Below are positions 36,116 to 45,716 of a stretch of 64,000 nt of DNA, one piece after another (within the stretch, counting starts at the first letter, position 1; each line of letters opens with the position of its first letter). Made by a program: the position numbers and the translations under genes. The notes under the pieces are model-generated. The model saw only the letters and a program-made list of their open reading frames with translations, was not told the origin of the DNA and did no database searches. The DNA is taken from the NCBI RefSeq assembly GCF_001922985.1, contig NZ_MRUH01000165.1:124001-188000 (forward strand). The letters run 5' to 3'. This DNA is from Teredinibacter waterburyi (GTDB taxonomy: Bacteria > Pseudomonadota > Gammaproteobacteria > Pseudomonadales > Cellvibrionaceae).

Positions 36116-36147
36116 ACCCAGAGCACACTAAGTTGTGGGCTCTGGGT
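36116..36147. terminator. Hairpin between gcvP and the convergent OmpA-family gene
   Basis: A 9-bp stem ACCCAGAGC / GCTCTGGGT lies 15 bp after gcvP, with inner pairing possible (CAC/GTG). There is no strong T tract on either side, so its efficiency as a terminator is uncertain. Confidence 0.45.
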
Positions 36148-36193
36148 ACTTGCTATTTATACGCTCTATTTTTCAGCTCTTATATCGAAGAAC

Positions 36194-37366
36194 CTATTTA
36201 ACAACCTTTTCAACCGTTGCACTTACCTCCGCTTCTACGCGGCGGTTTTGTGCCCTGCCTTCTGCTGTTTCGTTAGTCGCAATAGGCTGGTCTTCGCCGT
36301 AACCCGTTGCGGATACACGGCTTGCATCAATACCAAATTGCTCAATAAGAATACCGGCAATGGCATTCGCACGGCGCTGTGAAAGGCTCTTGTTGTAACC
36401 CGCATCGCCACGGCTATCGGTGAAGCCTTTTAGCTCTACGTTTGCCACTGGGTACTCACGCATAAAGTTGGCAACTTTGGCAACGTCGTCTAGAGAGTTA
36501 CTAACCACCACATCGGAATTGTTAGCAAACTTAACTTCTAAGGCTACGCTGACACTTTCTTTTAATAGACGGTAGCAACCGCGTGCATCTACCTTAGCTC
36601 CGGCTTCGGTGTCTGGACATGCATCCATAGCATCGGCAACACCGTCGTTATCCATATCGCTATTCATGTCCACAACAATAGTACAGCCAGCGGTATCAAC
36701 GCTGTCGCCCGCAGGAGTACCAGGACAGGCATCGGTGCGATCCAAAACGCCGTCGCCATCGCTATCGGTTTCAACTGCAGCTTTTTTCATTTCACCACCA
36801 GAGCCACTGCCGCCACCAAAGTAGTAGCTTAAGCCGATATTAAGTGCGCCCTGCGTTTTTTCCATATCGAGCAGGCGAATAGCGCGAATGTCTGAGCGTA
36901 AAGCCCAGTTATCACCTATGGCTTGTTTAAAGCCCGCACCAAGATTAACCATACCCTCGGAATTATCTAAAGCACTGTTGTCGTAGGAAAAATCGGCATT
37001 GCCGCCGCCCAACAACAGGAACGGACGAAATCCATCGTCACCATTAAAATGATATAAAACATCGAGCCGCGCCTGGCTAATGGCTGCGTCGTCATCTGAC
37101 CCAGTAAGGTCGGCATCGGCTATCAAGTAGGCTAGCTCAGCGCCCCAACCCGATTTAAATTCGTAGCCTGCAGCCAAAGTAGCGGACACTGCCTCGGTTA
37201 AACCTGAACCGGCTGGTCGCGATAGCGCTCCAATCATGGGAGAAATATTAAACCCAGACTGCTCTTCTGCGGTGGCAGCCACACTTGAAGCTAGCGTTGC
37301 TCCCGCAACAATATTAAGAACGGTTAAATTGATGAGCTTTTTGGCAAAACTTCTGCGTGAATTCAT
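36194..37366 (-). CDS. OmpA/OprF-like outer-membrane protein with thrombospondin type 3 repeats
   Basis: The protein has 390 residues with a signal peptide cut near SVAATAEE. An N-terminal eight-stranded barrel (about 33-195) is followed by two calcium-binding TSP3-type motifs (DSDGDGVLDRTDACP and DMDNDGVADAMDACP, about 205-270). The C-terminal OmpA domain (about 275-385) has the peptidoglycan-binding segment VELKGFTDSRGDAGYNKSLSQRRA and ENQN/ANRR-like QNRRVEAEV. It joins the outer membrane to the cell wall and may form a slow porin. It is monocistronic, convergent with gcvP, with GGGGGT upstream of the ATG. Confidence 0.92.
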   Translation of the reverse strand: MNSRRSFAKKLINLTVLNIVAGATLASSVAATAEEQSGFNISPMIGALSRPAGSGLTEAVSATLAAGYEFKSGWGAELAYLIADADLTGSDDDAAISQARLDVLYHFNGDDGFRPFLLLGGGNADFSYDNSALDNSEGMVNLGAGFKQAIGDNWALRSDIRAIRLLDMEKTQGALNIGLSYYFGGGSGSGGEMKKAAVETDSDGDGVLDRTDACPGTPAGDSVDTAGCTIVVDMNSDMDNDGVADAMDACPDTEAGAKVDARGCYRLLKESVSVALEVKFANNSDVVVSNSLDDVAKVANFMREYPVANVELKGFTDSRGDAGYNKSLSQRRANAIAGILIEQFGIDASRVSATGYGEDQPIATNETAEGRAQNRRVEAEVSATVEKVVK

Positions 37367-37648
37367 GGATCATACCCCCGAGGTACAAATTAAAAGACGG
37401 ATTCAGATGAATGGTGGAAATGTATAAATACGTGGAGAATACTGGAACATTTAAAGCGAGCGGTGCAGTGACTAGCAATCCACCGATTAGCGAAGTATAC
37501 GCCAATGAAAATATCGAAAGATGAAATAGACGAAACAATTAACAAACAGTTAATTTGTTCCGCCTTTTTTTCACCCTTACATCGCGTAGAACGATTTTAA
37601 ATGCTGACTTAAGGTTCGCGGCATTGTTGTACGCTTAGTTGTTGTAAT

Positions 37649-38962
37649 TCACTCGCTCGCTAACGACCTATAGCTAGGTGATTTAACTATTCGCTCAGCT
37701 AACTTACGCGCGGCCAAATAATTACCTTGTGCACTTAGATGTCCGGCGCCGATAAAGAGATGTTCGGGTTTCAGATTAACCATTTTCGACTCGCCGTAGA
37801 GTTCAATAATATCTACCCCACGGTCCGATAAGCTAGACAACACTTTGACATAATCCGAGCTTAAGTGACTCTCTTGAACATCCTTTTCGAGTGGTTTTGA
37901 AATGAGCATAAAACGGCCGCCATTCGCTTCCACCGTTTCTTTAATCAACATAACAATATCAACGGTTAATTGAATTTTTTCTTCCCACGTTTCTAGCGGT
38001 GGCCCGGCTGGCTTCTCTAGACAACCAAGCTGTCTCTCAATGGCTTGTTTCGGGTTACTGTCGTCATCGCCCCAAGCTGAGAAAAGTGCGGTGTTTAAAC
38101 TGCGATTTTTGAAATAGCGCGCCACATTGGATTCGGCCAGATCGAAGGTTGAACCAAACAGCTGCAGCTTTGGCAGCTCCCAGTTAAATTTATTTTTTAC
38201 GATAAAGCCTATGTTGTCGGCTGGCCACCCAGATGCTTTGGGCGGTGGCACATTAGAAACGCAAAAATTGCCATCCTTTTTGTACATATAGGGCTTTTGC
38301 ACTCCCCAAGCTTCTGACGACGCCGTCTCCCAAATATCGTTATCCGAAAAATAGGTGAGCACAACAATATCGGGCTGATAACGCAAGCCCTCGCTGATAA
38401 GACGAAGGTATGATTGGTCGACGCCATAACCGGTTGCGCCAAAATTCAGAACCTCCACCTGGCCAGCCTGCAGCTCAGTGTTAATGACCTTGGCGGTAAA
38501 CTCTGGGATTGTTTCATGATCTGAAACTGCCCAGCCCCAGGTTTGCGAGTCGCCGATAAAGGCTATGCGGCGCACACCTTTAGGCTTGGTATAACCCAGT
38601 GCGGCCCCTCTCAAGCCCTTGCTGTTATGGGTGATAGTCTTGCCCATAAATGTTTTCTCTACGGCCGGAATACCGGCATAGCCATAGACGGAGTGATATT
38701 GGAAAAAGTCTAATCGCTCTTGGTTGGGCACACTCTCAACCGACTCAATGGTTGGAACCTCGATCGGAAAGAACTTGTTCATTCCGTAAAATACCAACTC
38801 TACAAAAGCGGCCATTACCACGATGGTGACACTAAAAAGTAAGGCATTTGCAGACATACTTAAAAGCGAATGTTTAATCTTAGCTACTGCGCTTGCGGGT
38901 CTGGTTTGTTGTGAATCCTGATACTGTTTCGAGTCCTGAGGCTCTTGTTGTTGATGTGTCAT
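37649..38962 (-). CDS. Membrane-anchored SGNH/GDSL-family hydrolase
   Basis: The protein has 437 residues from the ATG at 38962, with GAGGGA four bases upstream; a GTG just before it is too close to that site. One membrane helix (about 35-60) is followed by an SGNH fold: block I GDSQTWGW with the nucleophile Ser, block II Gly in FGATGYGVDQ, block III Asn in YFSDNDIW, and block V His in GAGHLSAQGN. The usual Asp three residues before the His is not evident (GAGH). Such periplasmic proteins often esterify or deacetylate surface polysaccharide, but the substrate is unknown. It is divergent from amiE. Confidence 0.78.
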   Translation of the reverse strand: MTHQQQEPQDSKQYQDSQQTRPASAVAKIKHSLLSMSANALLFSVTIVVMAAFVELVFYGMNKFFPIEVPTIESVESVPNQERLDFFQYHSVYGYAGIPAVEKTFMGKTITHNSKGLRGAALGYTKPKGVRRIAFIGDSQTWGWAVSDHETIPEFTAKVINTELQAGQVEVLNFGATGYGVDQSYLRLISEGLRYQPDIVVLTYFSDNDIWETASSEAWGVQKPYMYKKDGNFCVSNVPPPKASGWPADNIGFIVKNKFNWELPKLQLFGSTFDLAESNVARYFKNRSLNTALFSAWGDDDSNPKQAIERQLGCLEKPAGPPLETWEEKIQLTVDIVMLIKETVEANGGRFMLISKPLEKDVQESHLSSDYVKVLSSLSDRGVDIIELYGESKMVNLKPEHLFIGAGHLSAQGNYLAARKLAERIVKSPSYRSLASE

Positions 38963-39406
38963 CACGTCCCTCTTTTATTATAATTTTTACATCGCTGTTT
39001 TTATCTGGCAGCTATGACGCCATAGCCTATGTAGATATCGTCTGTTACTAGGTTAAACACTCCACTTCGCACAAAATAAACGAAAATGATAATCCGCAAC
39101 CCGGATATAAAACATGACGCACGTCACAAACAAAACCACGCTTTATTTGGTTTGAAATAACATTGCCCGCCTTCATTCCATTTGCGTTTCAGCGCGTGCA
39201 AAAGCACCAGCAGATGCAATTCATCCCTGCTGTCGCTAGTGACGCAATACGTTAATGGGCGTATTTATTTACCCCTATGACGTATTCCAAACCATCTCGC
39301 CGCTAAAGATAATAACGGCCAATAAGCCACTTAAAATTAAATTCACTTGGCTGCCGACAGCGCTCACACAAGTATCTGGCAGCATCACTTTTTTTGGAGA
39401 CAAGTT
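38963..39406. other. Intergenic region between SGNH hydrolase and amiE
   Basis: About 440 bp without a supported gene. It holds the divergent promoters and the small palindrome TGACG-CA-CGTCA at 39114-39125. A weak AATACG/CGTATT hairpin lies near 39246-39265. No sigma-54 promoter or AmiR-type antiterminator leader was recognised. Confidence 0.4.
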
Positions 39407-40453
39407 ATGAGGCACGGCGATATTTCTTCAAGCCCCGACACCGTCGGCGTTGCGGTCGTGAACTACAAGATGCCACGGCTCCACACCCATGAACAAGTTC
39501 TTGAAAACGCAAAGAATATTGCCGAAATGCTGAAGGGAATGAAACGTGGTTTGCCCGGCATGGACTTGGTGATTTTCCCTGAATACAGCACCATGGGCAT
39601 TATGTACGACAATGATGAAATGATGGCCACGGCAGCGACTATTCCCGGCGCAGAGACCGACATCTTCAGCGCGGCTTGCAAAGAGGCCAATACTTGGGGG
39701 GTATTTTCGCTTACCGGTGAGCGCCACGAAGATCACCCCAATAAAGCGCCGTACAACACCCTGGTGCTGATTAACAACAAGGGCGAGATAGTACAGAAAT
39801 ACCGCAAATGTATTCCTTGGTGCCCAATTGAAGGCTGGTATCCAGGCGATCAAACCTATGTGAGCGAAGGCCCCAAGGGTATGAAGATTAGCCTGATTAT
39901 TTGTGATGACGGCAACTACCCAGAGATCTGGCGAGACTGCGCAATGAAGGGTGCCGAACTTATTATTCGCTGCCAAGGTTATATGTACCCCGCCAAAGAA
40001 CAACAAATCATGATGTCTAAAACCATGGCGTGGGCGAACAACAGTTATGTTGCTGTTGCCAACGCCACGGGGTTTGACGGCGTCTATTCCTACTTCGGTC
40101 ACTCGGCGTTGATCGGTTTTGACGGTCGCACCTTGGGCGAATGTGGAGAAGAAGATATGGGCGTACAGTATGCGCAACTTTCGGTAAGCCAAATACGCGA
40201 TGCCCGCGCCAACGATCAGTCGCAAAATCATTTATTTAAATTGCTACACCGTGGCTATACCGGCATTCACAACTCCGGCGACGGCGACCGCGGGGTAGCA
40301 GAATGCCCGTTCGACTTTTATCGCAGCTGGGTAATGGACGCAGAGAAAACGCGAGATAATGTCGAGGCAATGACGCGCAGCACGATTGGCGTAGCAGACT
40401 GCCCCGTCGGTAACCTACCTGTTACCCCCAAAGAGCGAAGCGCAGAATCCTGA
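39407..40453 (+). CDS. amiE: Aliphatic amidase
   Basis: The protein has 348 residues from the ATG at 39407 (MRHGDISSS), with GGAGA seven bases upstream; an earlier in-frame TTG is not needed. It is closely similar along its whole length to Pseudomonas AmiE as remembered. The nitrilase-fold triad is exactly placed at Glu59, Lys134 and Cys166 ([12 protein letters not shown]). It hydrolyses short aliphatic amides such as acetamide and propionamide to acid and ammonia in the cytoplasm. An amiB-type ATPase follows, but the regulators amiC/amiR and the channel gene amiS are not present here, so expression control must differ from Pseudomonas. Confidence 0.95.
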   Translation: MRHGDISSSPDTVGVAVVNYKMPRLHTHEQVLENAKNIAEMLKGMKRGLPGMDLVIFPEYSTMGIMYDNDEMMATAATIPGAETDIFSAACKEANTWGVFSLTGERHEDHPNKAPYNTLVLINNKGEIVQKYRKCIPWCPIEGWYPGDQTYVSEGPKGMKISLIICDDGNYPEIWRDCAMKGAELIIRCQGYMYPAKEQQIMMSKTMAWANNSYVAVANATGFDGVYSYFGHSALIGFDGRTLGECGEEDMGVQYAQLSVSQIRDARANDQSQNHLFKLLHRGYTGIHNSGDGDRGVAECPFDFYRSWVMDAEKTRDNVEAMTRSTIGVADCPVGNLPVTPKERSAES

Positions 40454-40458
40454 ATGAG

Positions 40459-40482
40459 GAGCTAAGATCGAGAGCTTAGCTC
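40459..40482 (+). other. Hairpin between amiE and amiB
   Basis: An 8-bp stem GAGCTAAG / CTTAGCTC with loop ATCGAGAG and no T tract lies directly after amiE. It may reduce or process the downstream transcript. Confidence 0.5.
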
Positions 40483-40579
40483 AATGACTGTGACGGGCAC
40501 TCAATTCGGCCATTTTATCGGAAACCGAACCGAAGACTGAGATAACACAACAAGCCAACACTTGGGCCGATAATAGCCA

Positions 40580-41644
40580 ATGCCATTTATCAATGAACGT
40601 TTGAAAGAAAATCAGGAATTGAGCGCGCGCGAACAATACCTTAAAGCGGCGGCACGGGGTTCCCGATTTAAGTTTGACCCTGCTCGGGTAGCGGCAAAGT
40701 TACGCGCGAAAATTGTCGGCCAAGACGCAGTAATGAGCGCGATGGAAGATATGCTCTTCCAAATAAAAGCCGACTTCACCCCCGCCAAACGACCGCTGTC
40801 GGTTAACTTTTTTCTCGGCCCAACAGGTGTAGGTAAAACGGAAACGGTACGCGTACTGGCGGAAAGTATTCTGGGGGATGCCGAAAAGTGGTGCCGAATC
40901 GATATGAACACACTCGCGCTGGAACACTATGCAGCAGCCTTAACCGGCTCTCCGCCAGGCTATGTAGGCAGTAAAGAAGGCACAACACTGTTCGATGAGG
41001 AGGCCATAAAAGGAAGCTTTAGTATTCCTGGCATTGTCTTGTTCGACGAAATCGAGAAGGCCAGTAACGAAGTTATTCGCGCACTGCTCAATGTCTTAGA
41101 CACCGGAAAACTGATCCTCTCGGCCGGTAATAAAACAATCGACTTCAGTAACTGCATTATCTTTATGACGAGCAATATTGGCGCCCAAGAACTGCAGCAA
41201 CACCACCAAAAAGCGGGGCGTAACTGGCTAAAACGGCTAGGTTTTAAACTCAATGAAAGCGAAACAAGAAGTGAACACAAGATTCTGCAGCGCGCAATGC
41301 AAAAAAAGTTTGACCCAGAGTTTATAAACCGACTGGACCGTATTATTGCCTATAACTATTTGGCGACCGACAGCCTAGAACTTATCTTGGATATTGAACT
41401 CACCAAGTTAAACAAACGGCTAGAACGTAAAAATGCGGTATTGATATTAAACCAAGCGGCGCGCAATCAACTTTATAGCTATTACAATCAAGACTATGGG
41501 GCTCGTAATCTAGCACAACAAATGCGCATCAAGCTGGAGCCGCAAGTCGCTAGAGCAATTTTAGAGCATGATACCAAGGAGCGATTTACGGCGGGATTCT
41601 GCGGCAACGCGTTTGTAGTAGAACCTACTGACGAGCGCAAGTGA
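40580..41644 (+). CDS. amiB: AAA+ ATPase, AmiB-like (ClpA/B family module)
   Basis: The protein has 354 residues and is a single Clp/Hsp100 C-terminal-type AAA+ module. Walker A GPTGVGKT (80-87), a ClpB-like pore loop region GSPPGYVGSKEG, Walker B IVLFDEIEKA, sensor 1 MTSNIGAQEL, an arginine-finger region FINRLDRI, and sensor 2 GARNLAQQM are all visible. In Pseudomonas the gene after amiE encodes just such an ATPase, so position and family agree. Its role may be chaperone-like assembly or an accessory function for amide uptake. The symbol rests on synteny plus family, so some caution is due. Confidence 0.85.
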   Translation: MPFINERLKENQELSAREQYLKAAARGSRFKFDPARVAAKLRAKIVGQDAVMSAMEDMLFQIKADFTPAKRPLSVNFFLGPTGVGKTETVRVLAESILGDAEKWCRIDMNTLALEHYAAALTGSPPGYVGSKEGTTLFDEEAIKGSFSIPGIVLFDEIEKASNEVIRALLNVLDTGKLILSAGNKTIDFSNCIIFMTSNIGAQELQQHHQKAGRNWLKRLGFKLNESETRSEHKILQRAMQKKFDPEFINRLDRIIAYNYLATDSLELILDIELTKLNKRLERKNAVLILNQAARNQLYSYYNQDYGARNLAQQMRIKLEPQVARAILEHDTKERFTAGFCGNAFVVEPTDERK

Positions 41645-41707
41645 AAATCATTTCAGCAGTTAGGTTAATGGGCTTCGTTTAACTATCATCTACGGGTGTA
41701 GCGGTGA

Positions 41708-42085
41708 TTAAATTTCACCGCATGTAATCGCTTCGCCGACAAAAACATCCCCCAGCATAACATCGCCTTCGTTGCCATCGGGGATATAAAAAGATGCGTA
41801 ATCGCTCTTATCCGCCTTTCCGTCAAAGGATTCACCATCCTTTAAATTTCCGATGAGTAAAATGCGTGCAGTCTCTTGCCGCAACACTTTACCATCACGA
41901 TAGATGGTATATGTCTCTCCATTTTGGATACAACCTTGAGAGACAGCACCTGAAAGTGCCAGCCCTTTTAATATTAAACCCTTTAGCACTTCAACTTTAT
42001 CAACTGTCATTTCGAACTTGCGCTCGCTCTCCCCGCAAGCGGAACACAATAAAACTATAATTACACTGAGCACTAGGTTTTTCAT
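41708..42085 (-). CDS. Small lipoprotein of unknown function
   Basis: The protein has 125 residues from the ATG at 42085, which gives a clean lipoprotein signal (MKNLVLSVIIVLLCSAC, lipobox CSAC). An upstream TTG would put 14 extra residues ahead of it. The mature part is acidic with two further cysteines (GCIQNGETY and ITCGEI) that may pair. No family was recognised. It lies 26 bp after the stop codon of the upstream minus-strand gene and is convergent with amiB. Confidence 0.65.
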   Translation of the reverse strand: MKNLVLSVIIVLLCSACGESERKFEMTVDKVEVLKGLILKGLALSGAVSQGCIQNGETYTIYRDGKVLRQETARILLIGNLKDGESFDGKADKSDYASFYIPDGNEGDVMLGDVFVGEAITCGEI

Positions 42086-42111
42086 TTGCGTTTTTCTATA
42101 TAGTTGATTCG

Positions 42112-42525
42112 CTACTTTATTCTGCAAAAATACTCTTTAAACTGCCACACCGTAACTAAAATACTGTAGCAATCATTTTCAAACTTGAGTTCTCGCACAA
42201 CGTCACCGCGCTGTTGATGGAAATATTTTATGCGGATGGTGTTTTCAGCGATTACGCTTATGTCCGCATTAATAAAATTTGGGGATTCTGGCTTTTTATT
42301 GGAAAAGTAAGTCGTAAAAGCGTCGTAGCGAAATTCGTTTACCAATTCTCCAAAAAAGTTATCTCGATAGTTTTTTCTTTCTGCTTCTGGAATGACCGTC
42401 ATGGCCTCCATACTTTTCAACGTCATTTCTTCATTGGATTGAAATGCGCCGATATAAAAATCCTGCTGCTGAGCTATTGCTATAGGGGCTATAAAAACAA
42501 ACAGTAAAACGTATATATATTTCAT
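42112..42525 (-). CDS. Small exported protein of unknown function
   Basis: The protein has 137 residues from the ATG at 42525; the signal peptide is MKYIYVLLFVFIAPIAIA with cleavage before QQQ. The mature ~119 residues (DFYIGAFQSNEEMTLKSMEA...) look like a small beta-rich envelope protein with two C-terminal cysteines. A longer frame start at 42579 would bury the signal peptide. No family was recognised. It is probably cotranscribed with the lipoprotein gene downstream. AT content is higher than in the galactan genes. Confidence 0.65.
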   Translation of the reverse strand: MKYIYVLLFVFIAPIAIAQQQDFYIGAFQSNEEMTLKSMEAMTVIPEAERKNYRDNFFGELVNEFRYDAFTTYFSNKKPESPNFINADISVIAENTIRIKYFHQQRGDVVRELKFENDCYSILVTVWQFKEYFCRIK

Positions 42526-42552
42526 ACAAGTATAAAAATTTAGGTAAGTTGG

Positions 42553-42589
42553 CCCTGATGGCATGATGTTTAAAACCATACCATCAGGG
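42553..42589. other. Long hairpin upstream of 42525 gene
   Basis: A perfect 9-bp stem CCCTGATGG / CCATCAGGG with a 19-base loop lies between the GH11 stop and the next minus-strand gene. T6 follows only on the plus strand. It probably ends or trims the xylanase transcript. Confidence 0.45.
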
Positions 42590-42597
42590 AGTGTTTT

Positions 42598-43875
42598 TTA
42601 GTTACAACTTCCAACAGTTGTCCACGAAGCATCGCTGCCAGGAACAGTGGATGTGTACCAATTGGCTTGATAAAGGACATTTTGATAAACCAACTGATCA
42701 CCAGAGTTTGCGTGATTGTTAGTACCACCAGACCAGTCTTTCGCCGTCCAATTTGGGTATTCGTTCACGCCGCTACAATTAGCGCTGCCGCCACCTGACG
42801 AGCTTGAACTTGAAGAGCTGGAACTAGATGAGCTCGAAGAACTTGAACTGGAAGAGCTGCTTGAACTTGAAGAGCTAGAACTTGAAGAACTGCTTGAGCT
42901 AGAAGAGCTAGAACTTGAAGAGCTACTGCTACCACAAGAGCTAATCACGCCGCCGCTACCGCTCTGGCTTTCACAAGTAGAGCGACCGATACAGCTTTGG
43001 CCATTCTCGTAACCCCAACCACTCGTTTGGTTTTGACATAGTGGACGTGGATCGTCTTGATACCATTTACACTGGTCGGTACAAGTACCACCAGAAGTAC
43101 TAGAAGACGAACTTGAGGATGAGCTAGAAGACGAACTTGAAGATGAGCTTGAAGAACTGCTGGAGCTGCTAGTACTAGAACCAGAACCAGATTCACTAAC
43201 AGTAACATCCGAGCTACCGCCGCTTTGATAGCCTTCTGTAGCCATTACCATGTAATAGAACTCAGTGCCCATATTTAGACCCGCGGCCTCCCACGCATCA
43301 AAGTGAGCACCAATATCGATGGTACCGCTAGTACGCTTGTTCTCACGAACACTCCAGTACTGATAAAAAGTAGCTGTACCGTCAATAGAAGGCTGATTTA
43401 CCCGCTGGCTGCGACCAAGCTGATAGGTACTGCCATCAACGGTTACTGAGCCGTAGCTATCGGCGCCAGAACTTGGGTTGTAATTCACCCAATTTTCAAC
43501 AATGTAATATTCGACGAGGGGGTTTCGGGTCCAACCATAAAGTGCCAAATAGCTAGTGTTGTTTGCACTGTAGCTACCCGAATAGGTAATGGTCTTCCGG
43601 CTACCAGGGTTCCAACCATAGCCACCCACCCAGTTATTGGTCGAGTTGGTCCAGCTAGATGTATAGCGGCCACCAGAAAATAGCGTCATGGAAGCATCGC
43701 CGGAATCTTTCCAAAAGGTATAGAAATAGCCGTCGTTGTCACCTTCTTCGTTTTCAGAGATGGTTACTTGTGCGTTTGAGCTAACAGAAAACAGGGCTGC
43801 CGCCACCGATAGAAGAGTAATGGGTAGCAATTTAGCTAACCCCAAATACCCGGACTTTGTGCCAGTTACTTTCAT
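42598..43875 (-). CDS. Secreted endo-beta-1,4-xylanase, GH11-CBM10-CBM5/12
   Basis: The protein has 425 residues with a signal peptide cut near SSNAQ. The GH11 jelly-roll (about 37-225) has nucleophile Glu122 in NPLVEYY and acid/base Glu214 in MATEGYQ. A polyserine linker, a CBM10 ([13 protein letters not shown]...GWGYENGQSC), a second long polyserine linker, and a C-terminal CBM5/12-like module (YPNWTAKDW...LYQANWYT...WTTVGSC) follow. It cuts xylan outside the cell. AGAGGA precedes the ATG by eight bases. The bipartite element shared with the other two GH11 genes lies 275 bp upstream. Confidence 0.93.
   Translation of the reverse strand: MKVTGTKSGYLGLAKLLPITLLSVAAALFSVSSNAQVTISENEEGDNDGYFYTFWKDSGDASMTLFSGGRYTSSWTNSTNNWVGGYGWNPGSRKTITYSGSYSANNTSYLALYGWTRNPLVEYYIVENWVNYNPSSGADSYGSVTVDGSTYQLGRSQRVNQPSIDGTATFYQYWSVRENKRTSGTIDIGAHFDAWEAAGLNMGTEFYYMVMATEGYQSGGSSDVTVSESGSGSSTSSSSSSSSSSSSSSSSSSSSSSSSTSGGTCTDQCKWYQDDPRPLCQNQTSGWGYENGQSCIGRSTCESQSGSGGVISSCGSSSSSSSSSSSSSSSSSSSSSSSSSSSSSSSSSSSSSSSSSSSSSGGGSANCSGVNEYPNWTAKDWSGGTNNHANSGDQLVYQNVLYQANWYTSTVPGSDASWTTVGSCN
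42798..43170 (-). repeat. Two polyserine-coding tracts in the first GH11 gene
   Basis: Tracts at about 43099-43170 and 42798-42938 encode serine linkers of roughly 23 and 46 residues with mixed codons. They flank the CBM10 module. Confidence 0.8.
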
Positions 43876-44149
43876 TATTCGATCCTCTTACTAGAATTAT
43901 TATTTTACCACCAGCCTCATCTAAGACATTGAAAGCAATAGCCAAAAGGTGATTAAAAGGTGGGGATTAGAGCCTTGTCAAAAATGATTTACTGCCCTGA
44001 TTAAAAAGGGAGCGGCGAAAAGATTTAGGCTTGTAAATTTATTTCGCTTGACTCACCCGCCCTTCAACTTCCACTAAGCAGCTTGGTTATTATCGTTTAC
44101 TGCCGCAATCCGGGGAACCAGTAACGGTTATTATTGTGCACCAAGTATC

Positions 44150-44171
44150 ATATTGTCAATTTAACTATAAG
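44150..44171 (-). promoter_or_regulatory. Bipartite xylanase element, copy 1
   Basis: Read on the minus strand: CTTATAGTT-aaatt-GACAATAT, 275 bp before the GH11 gene at 43875. Copies occur before the other two GH11 genes. The rest of the 500-bp gap (43876-44384) holds no recognised gene. Confidence 0.6.
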
Positions 44172-44384
44172 GTATAAGATTAAACACGAATATAAATATT
44201 CTTTACGCGAGGAGAAATAAACGGCAGAGAAGTACGCCGAAATATGATCAGGAGAAAGGCTCGCGATTTTGGGAGACCCAATAACTATGTGCGCCGTCTA
44301 GCATAGCCAACAAGACGTCGCTCGATAGATTGGGGAAGGAGCAAAAAAGGCAGCCCCAACCACCTTCCGCTAGCAAACCTTAGG

Positions 44385-45200
44385 CTAGATTCGCTTTAGC
44401 AATTCTTGCTTCTTCGAATTAAACTCATCGTCCGTTAATGCGCCGGCTTCACGCAAATGTGAAAGCTTTTCGATTAGGCTTAAAATTTCTTCCGTTGAAG
44501 CAGAACCCTTTGCAGGTGAGCCGTTAGTAGAACCTTGGTTCGAGGTTGGTGTGTTATTTTGGTTGCTCTGCGAAGACTGGTTTTGATTGCTGTTTTGATT
44601 GTTAGATGACTGGTTCTGGGGCGCTGCAAAATTATTTTGGGCAACGGGAGGAAGGCCGGCACCGGAAACAATCGGCAGATTGTTAACTGAAACCGTACCG
44701 TATTGACTGCTAAAAGTTAACGACGTATCGCCACCTTGCTGCTGGCTAACACCACCAATTTGATGATCCAGCGTATCGTAAACCGTTACATTGCCAAAAC
44801 GCTCAACAGCTAAACGATTAGGGAATACCGCATAACGAATATCGTTCTGACCACCGCTGCTAAACGGTGCACCAAGATCTTGCGGCCACCACTGATTGCT
44901 GCCCGGCGTGCCAGCAGGAATAACAGGGAAGACTTGCGTATTCGCAATCGCATTGGACAATTCACTACAAAGATTATCGACGGTGTTTTTTAAACCATTG
45001 TTAAACATATCCCCTACCATGGTCATGCCGCCCCGCATCCACTGCCCCCCACCGCCCAATTCCGGGCAATTGAATTGCGCCATGGTGCCTCCGCCATTGT
45101 TCACAGCAACTAACATATGGATGACAGCCGCTTCACTCAAGTTATAGCGCTGCGCAATATTGGTAACTAAATTCTGACCTTGGGGTGTTAATTTTTGCAT
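44385..45200 (-). CDS. SHOCT-domain protein of unknown function
   Basis: The protein has 271 residues. The C-terminal 35 residues (EEILSLIEKLSHLREAGALTDDEFNSKKQELLKRI) form a SHOCT domain, a short oligomerisation helix pair. The N-terminal half has a Gly/Met-rich stretch, then a central unnamed domain (about 60-170). A Gln/Asn/Ser-rich linker (about 185-230) follows. No signal peptide is evident. GGAGG lies five to seven bases before the ATG. It sits between xylanase genes without an obvious functional link. Confidence 0.8.
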   Translation of the reverse strand: MQKLTPQGQNLVTNIAQRYNLSEAAVIHMLVAVNNGGGTMAQFNCPELGGGGQWMRGGMTMVGDMFNNGLKNTVDNLCSELSNAIANTQVFPVIPAGTPGSNQWWPQDLGAPFSSGGQNDIRYAVFPNRLAVERFGNVTVYDTLDHQIGGVSQQQGGDTSLTFSSQYGTVSVNNLPIVSGAGLPPVAQNNFAAPQNQSSNNQNSNQNQSSQSNQNNTPTSNQGSTNGSPAKGSASTEEILSLIEKLSHLREAGALTDDEFNSKKQELLKRI

Positions 45201-45495
45201 GATGCATCCTCCGTGGATGAAAGCGGCCGACTACAGAGCCATGGCCCACTTATACAGTATATTGGGGGCAATTGCTGGGTTTCCATATGGAAGAATTAAA
45301 ATTGAAGAACCTAACTATAAAAACACTAAATTGGGGCATTATTTAACAGGTTTTAACCGCCCGAACCCAACATTTACCCTTGCACCCTGCACTCTAGCCA
45401 AGAACACAACCTAACCGACTAAAACTCCAGTCCGCGATCATTGATCAACCAATATAGTTAAAAAGGCACAGAGATATAGTATTTTTGACCATATA

Positions 45496-45540
45496 CTTAT
45501 GGTTTTTACGACAATATGCTTATGGTTCAATTGACAATAT
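45496..45540 (+). promoter_or_regulatory. Bipartite xylanase element, two tandem copies
   Basis: CTTATGGTT-tttac-GACAATAT (45496-45517) and CTTATGGTT-caatt-GACAATAT (45519-45540), 23 bp start to start, about two helical turns. The second copy ends 177 bp before the GH11-CE4 start codon. TTGACA inside the second copy could double as a -35 box. Confidence 0.65.
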
Positions 45541-45716
45541 CCTGCTAACCCCCTATAAATATAGGCCTTCGAGGCGTCTGCAGTTTAAAAATAACAGTAT
45601 TGCAAAATGACGTTCGATTACATTTCCTGCTGACAAAAAAAGCAGGTTAAGCCTTCCAACAACCCCTCCTCCCCTATTGGTGGTATTGGTTGAGCGGTTA
45701 TTTACGGAGAATAATA

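Noticed and set aside
39246-39265. AmiR-type leader terminator before amiE
   Set aside because: Only a 6-bp weak stem with an interrupted T tract is present; not enough to claim antitermination control.
42716-43012. Glu/Leu-rich open frames opposite polyserine tracts (also near 6640-6942, 7036-7266, 47423-47710)
   Set aside because: They are antisense readings of serine-codon runs and end within known domains; there are no start signals.
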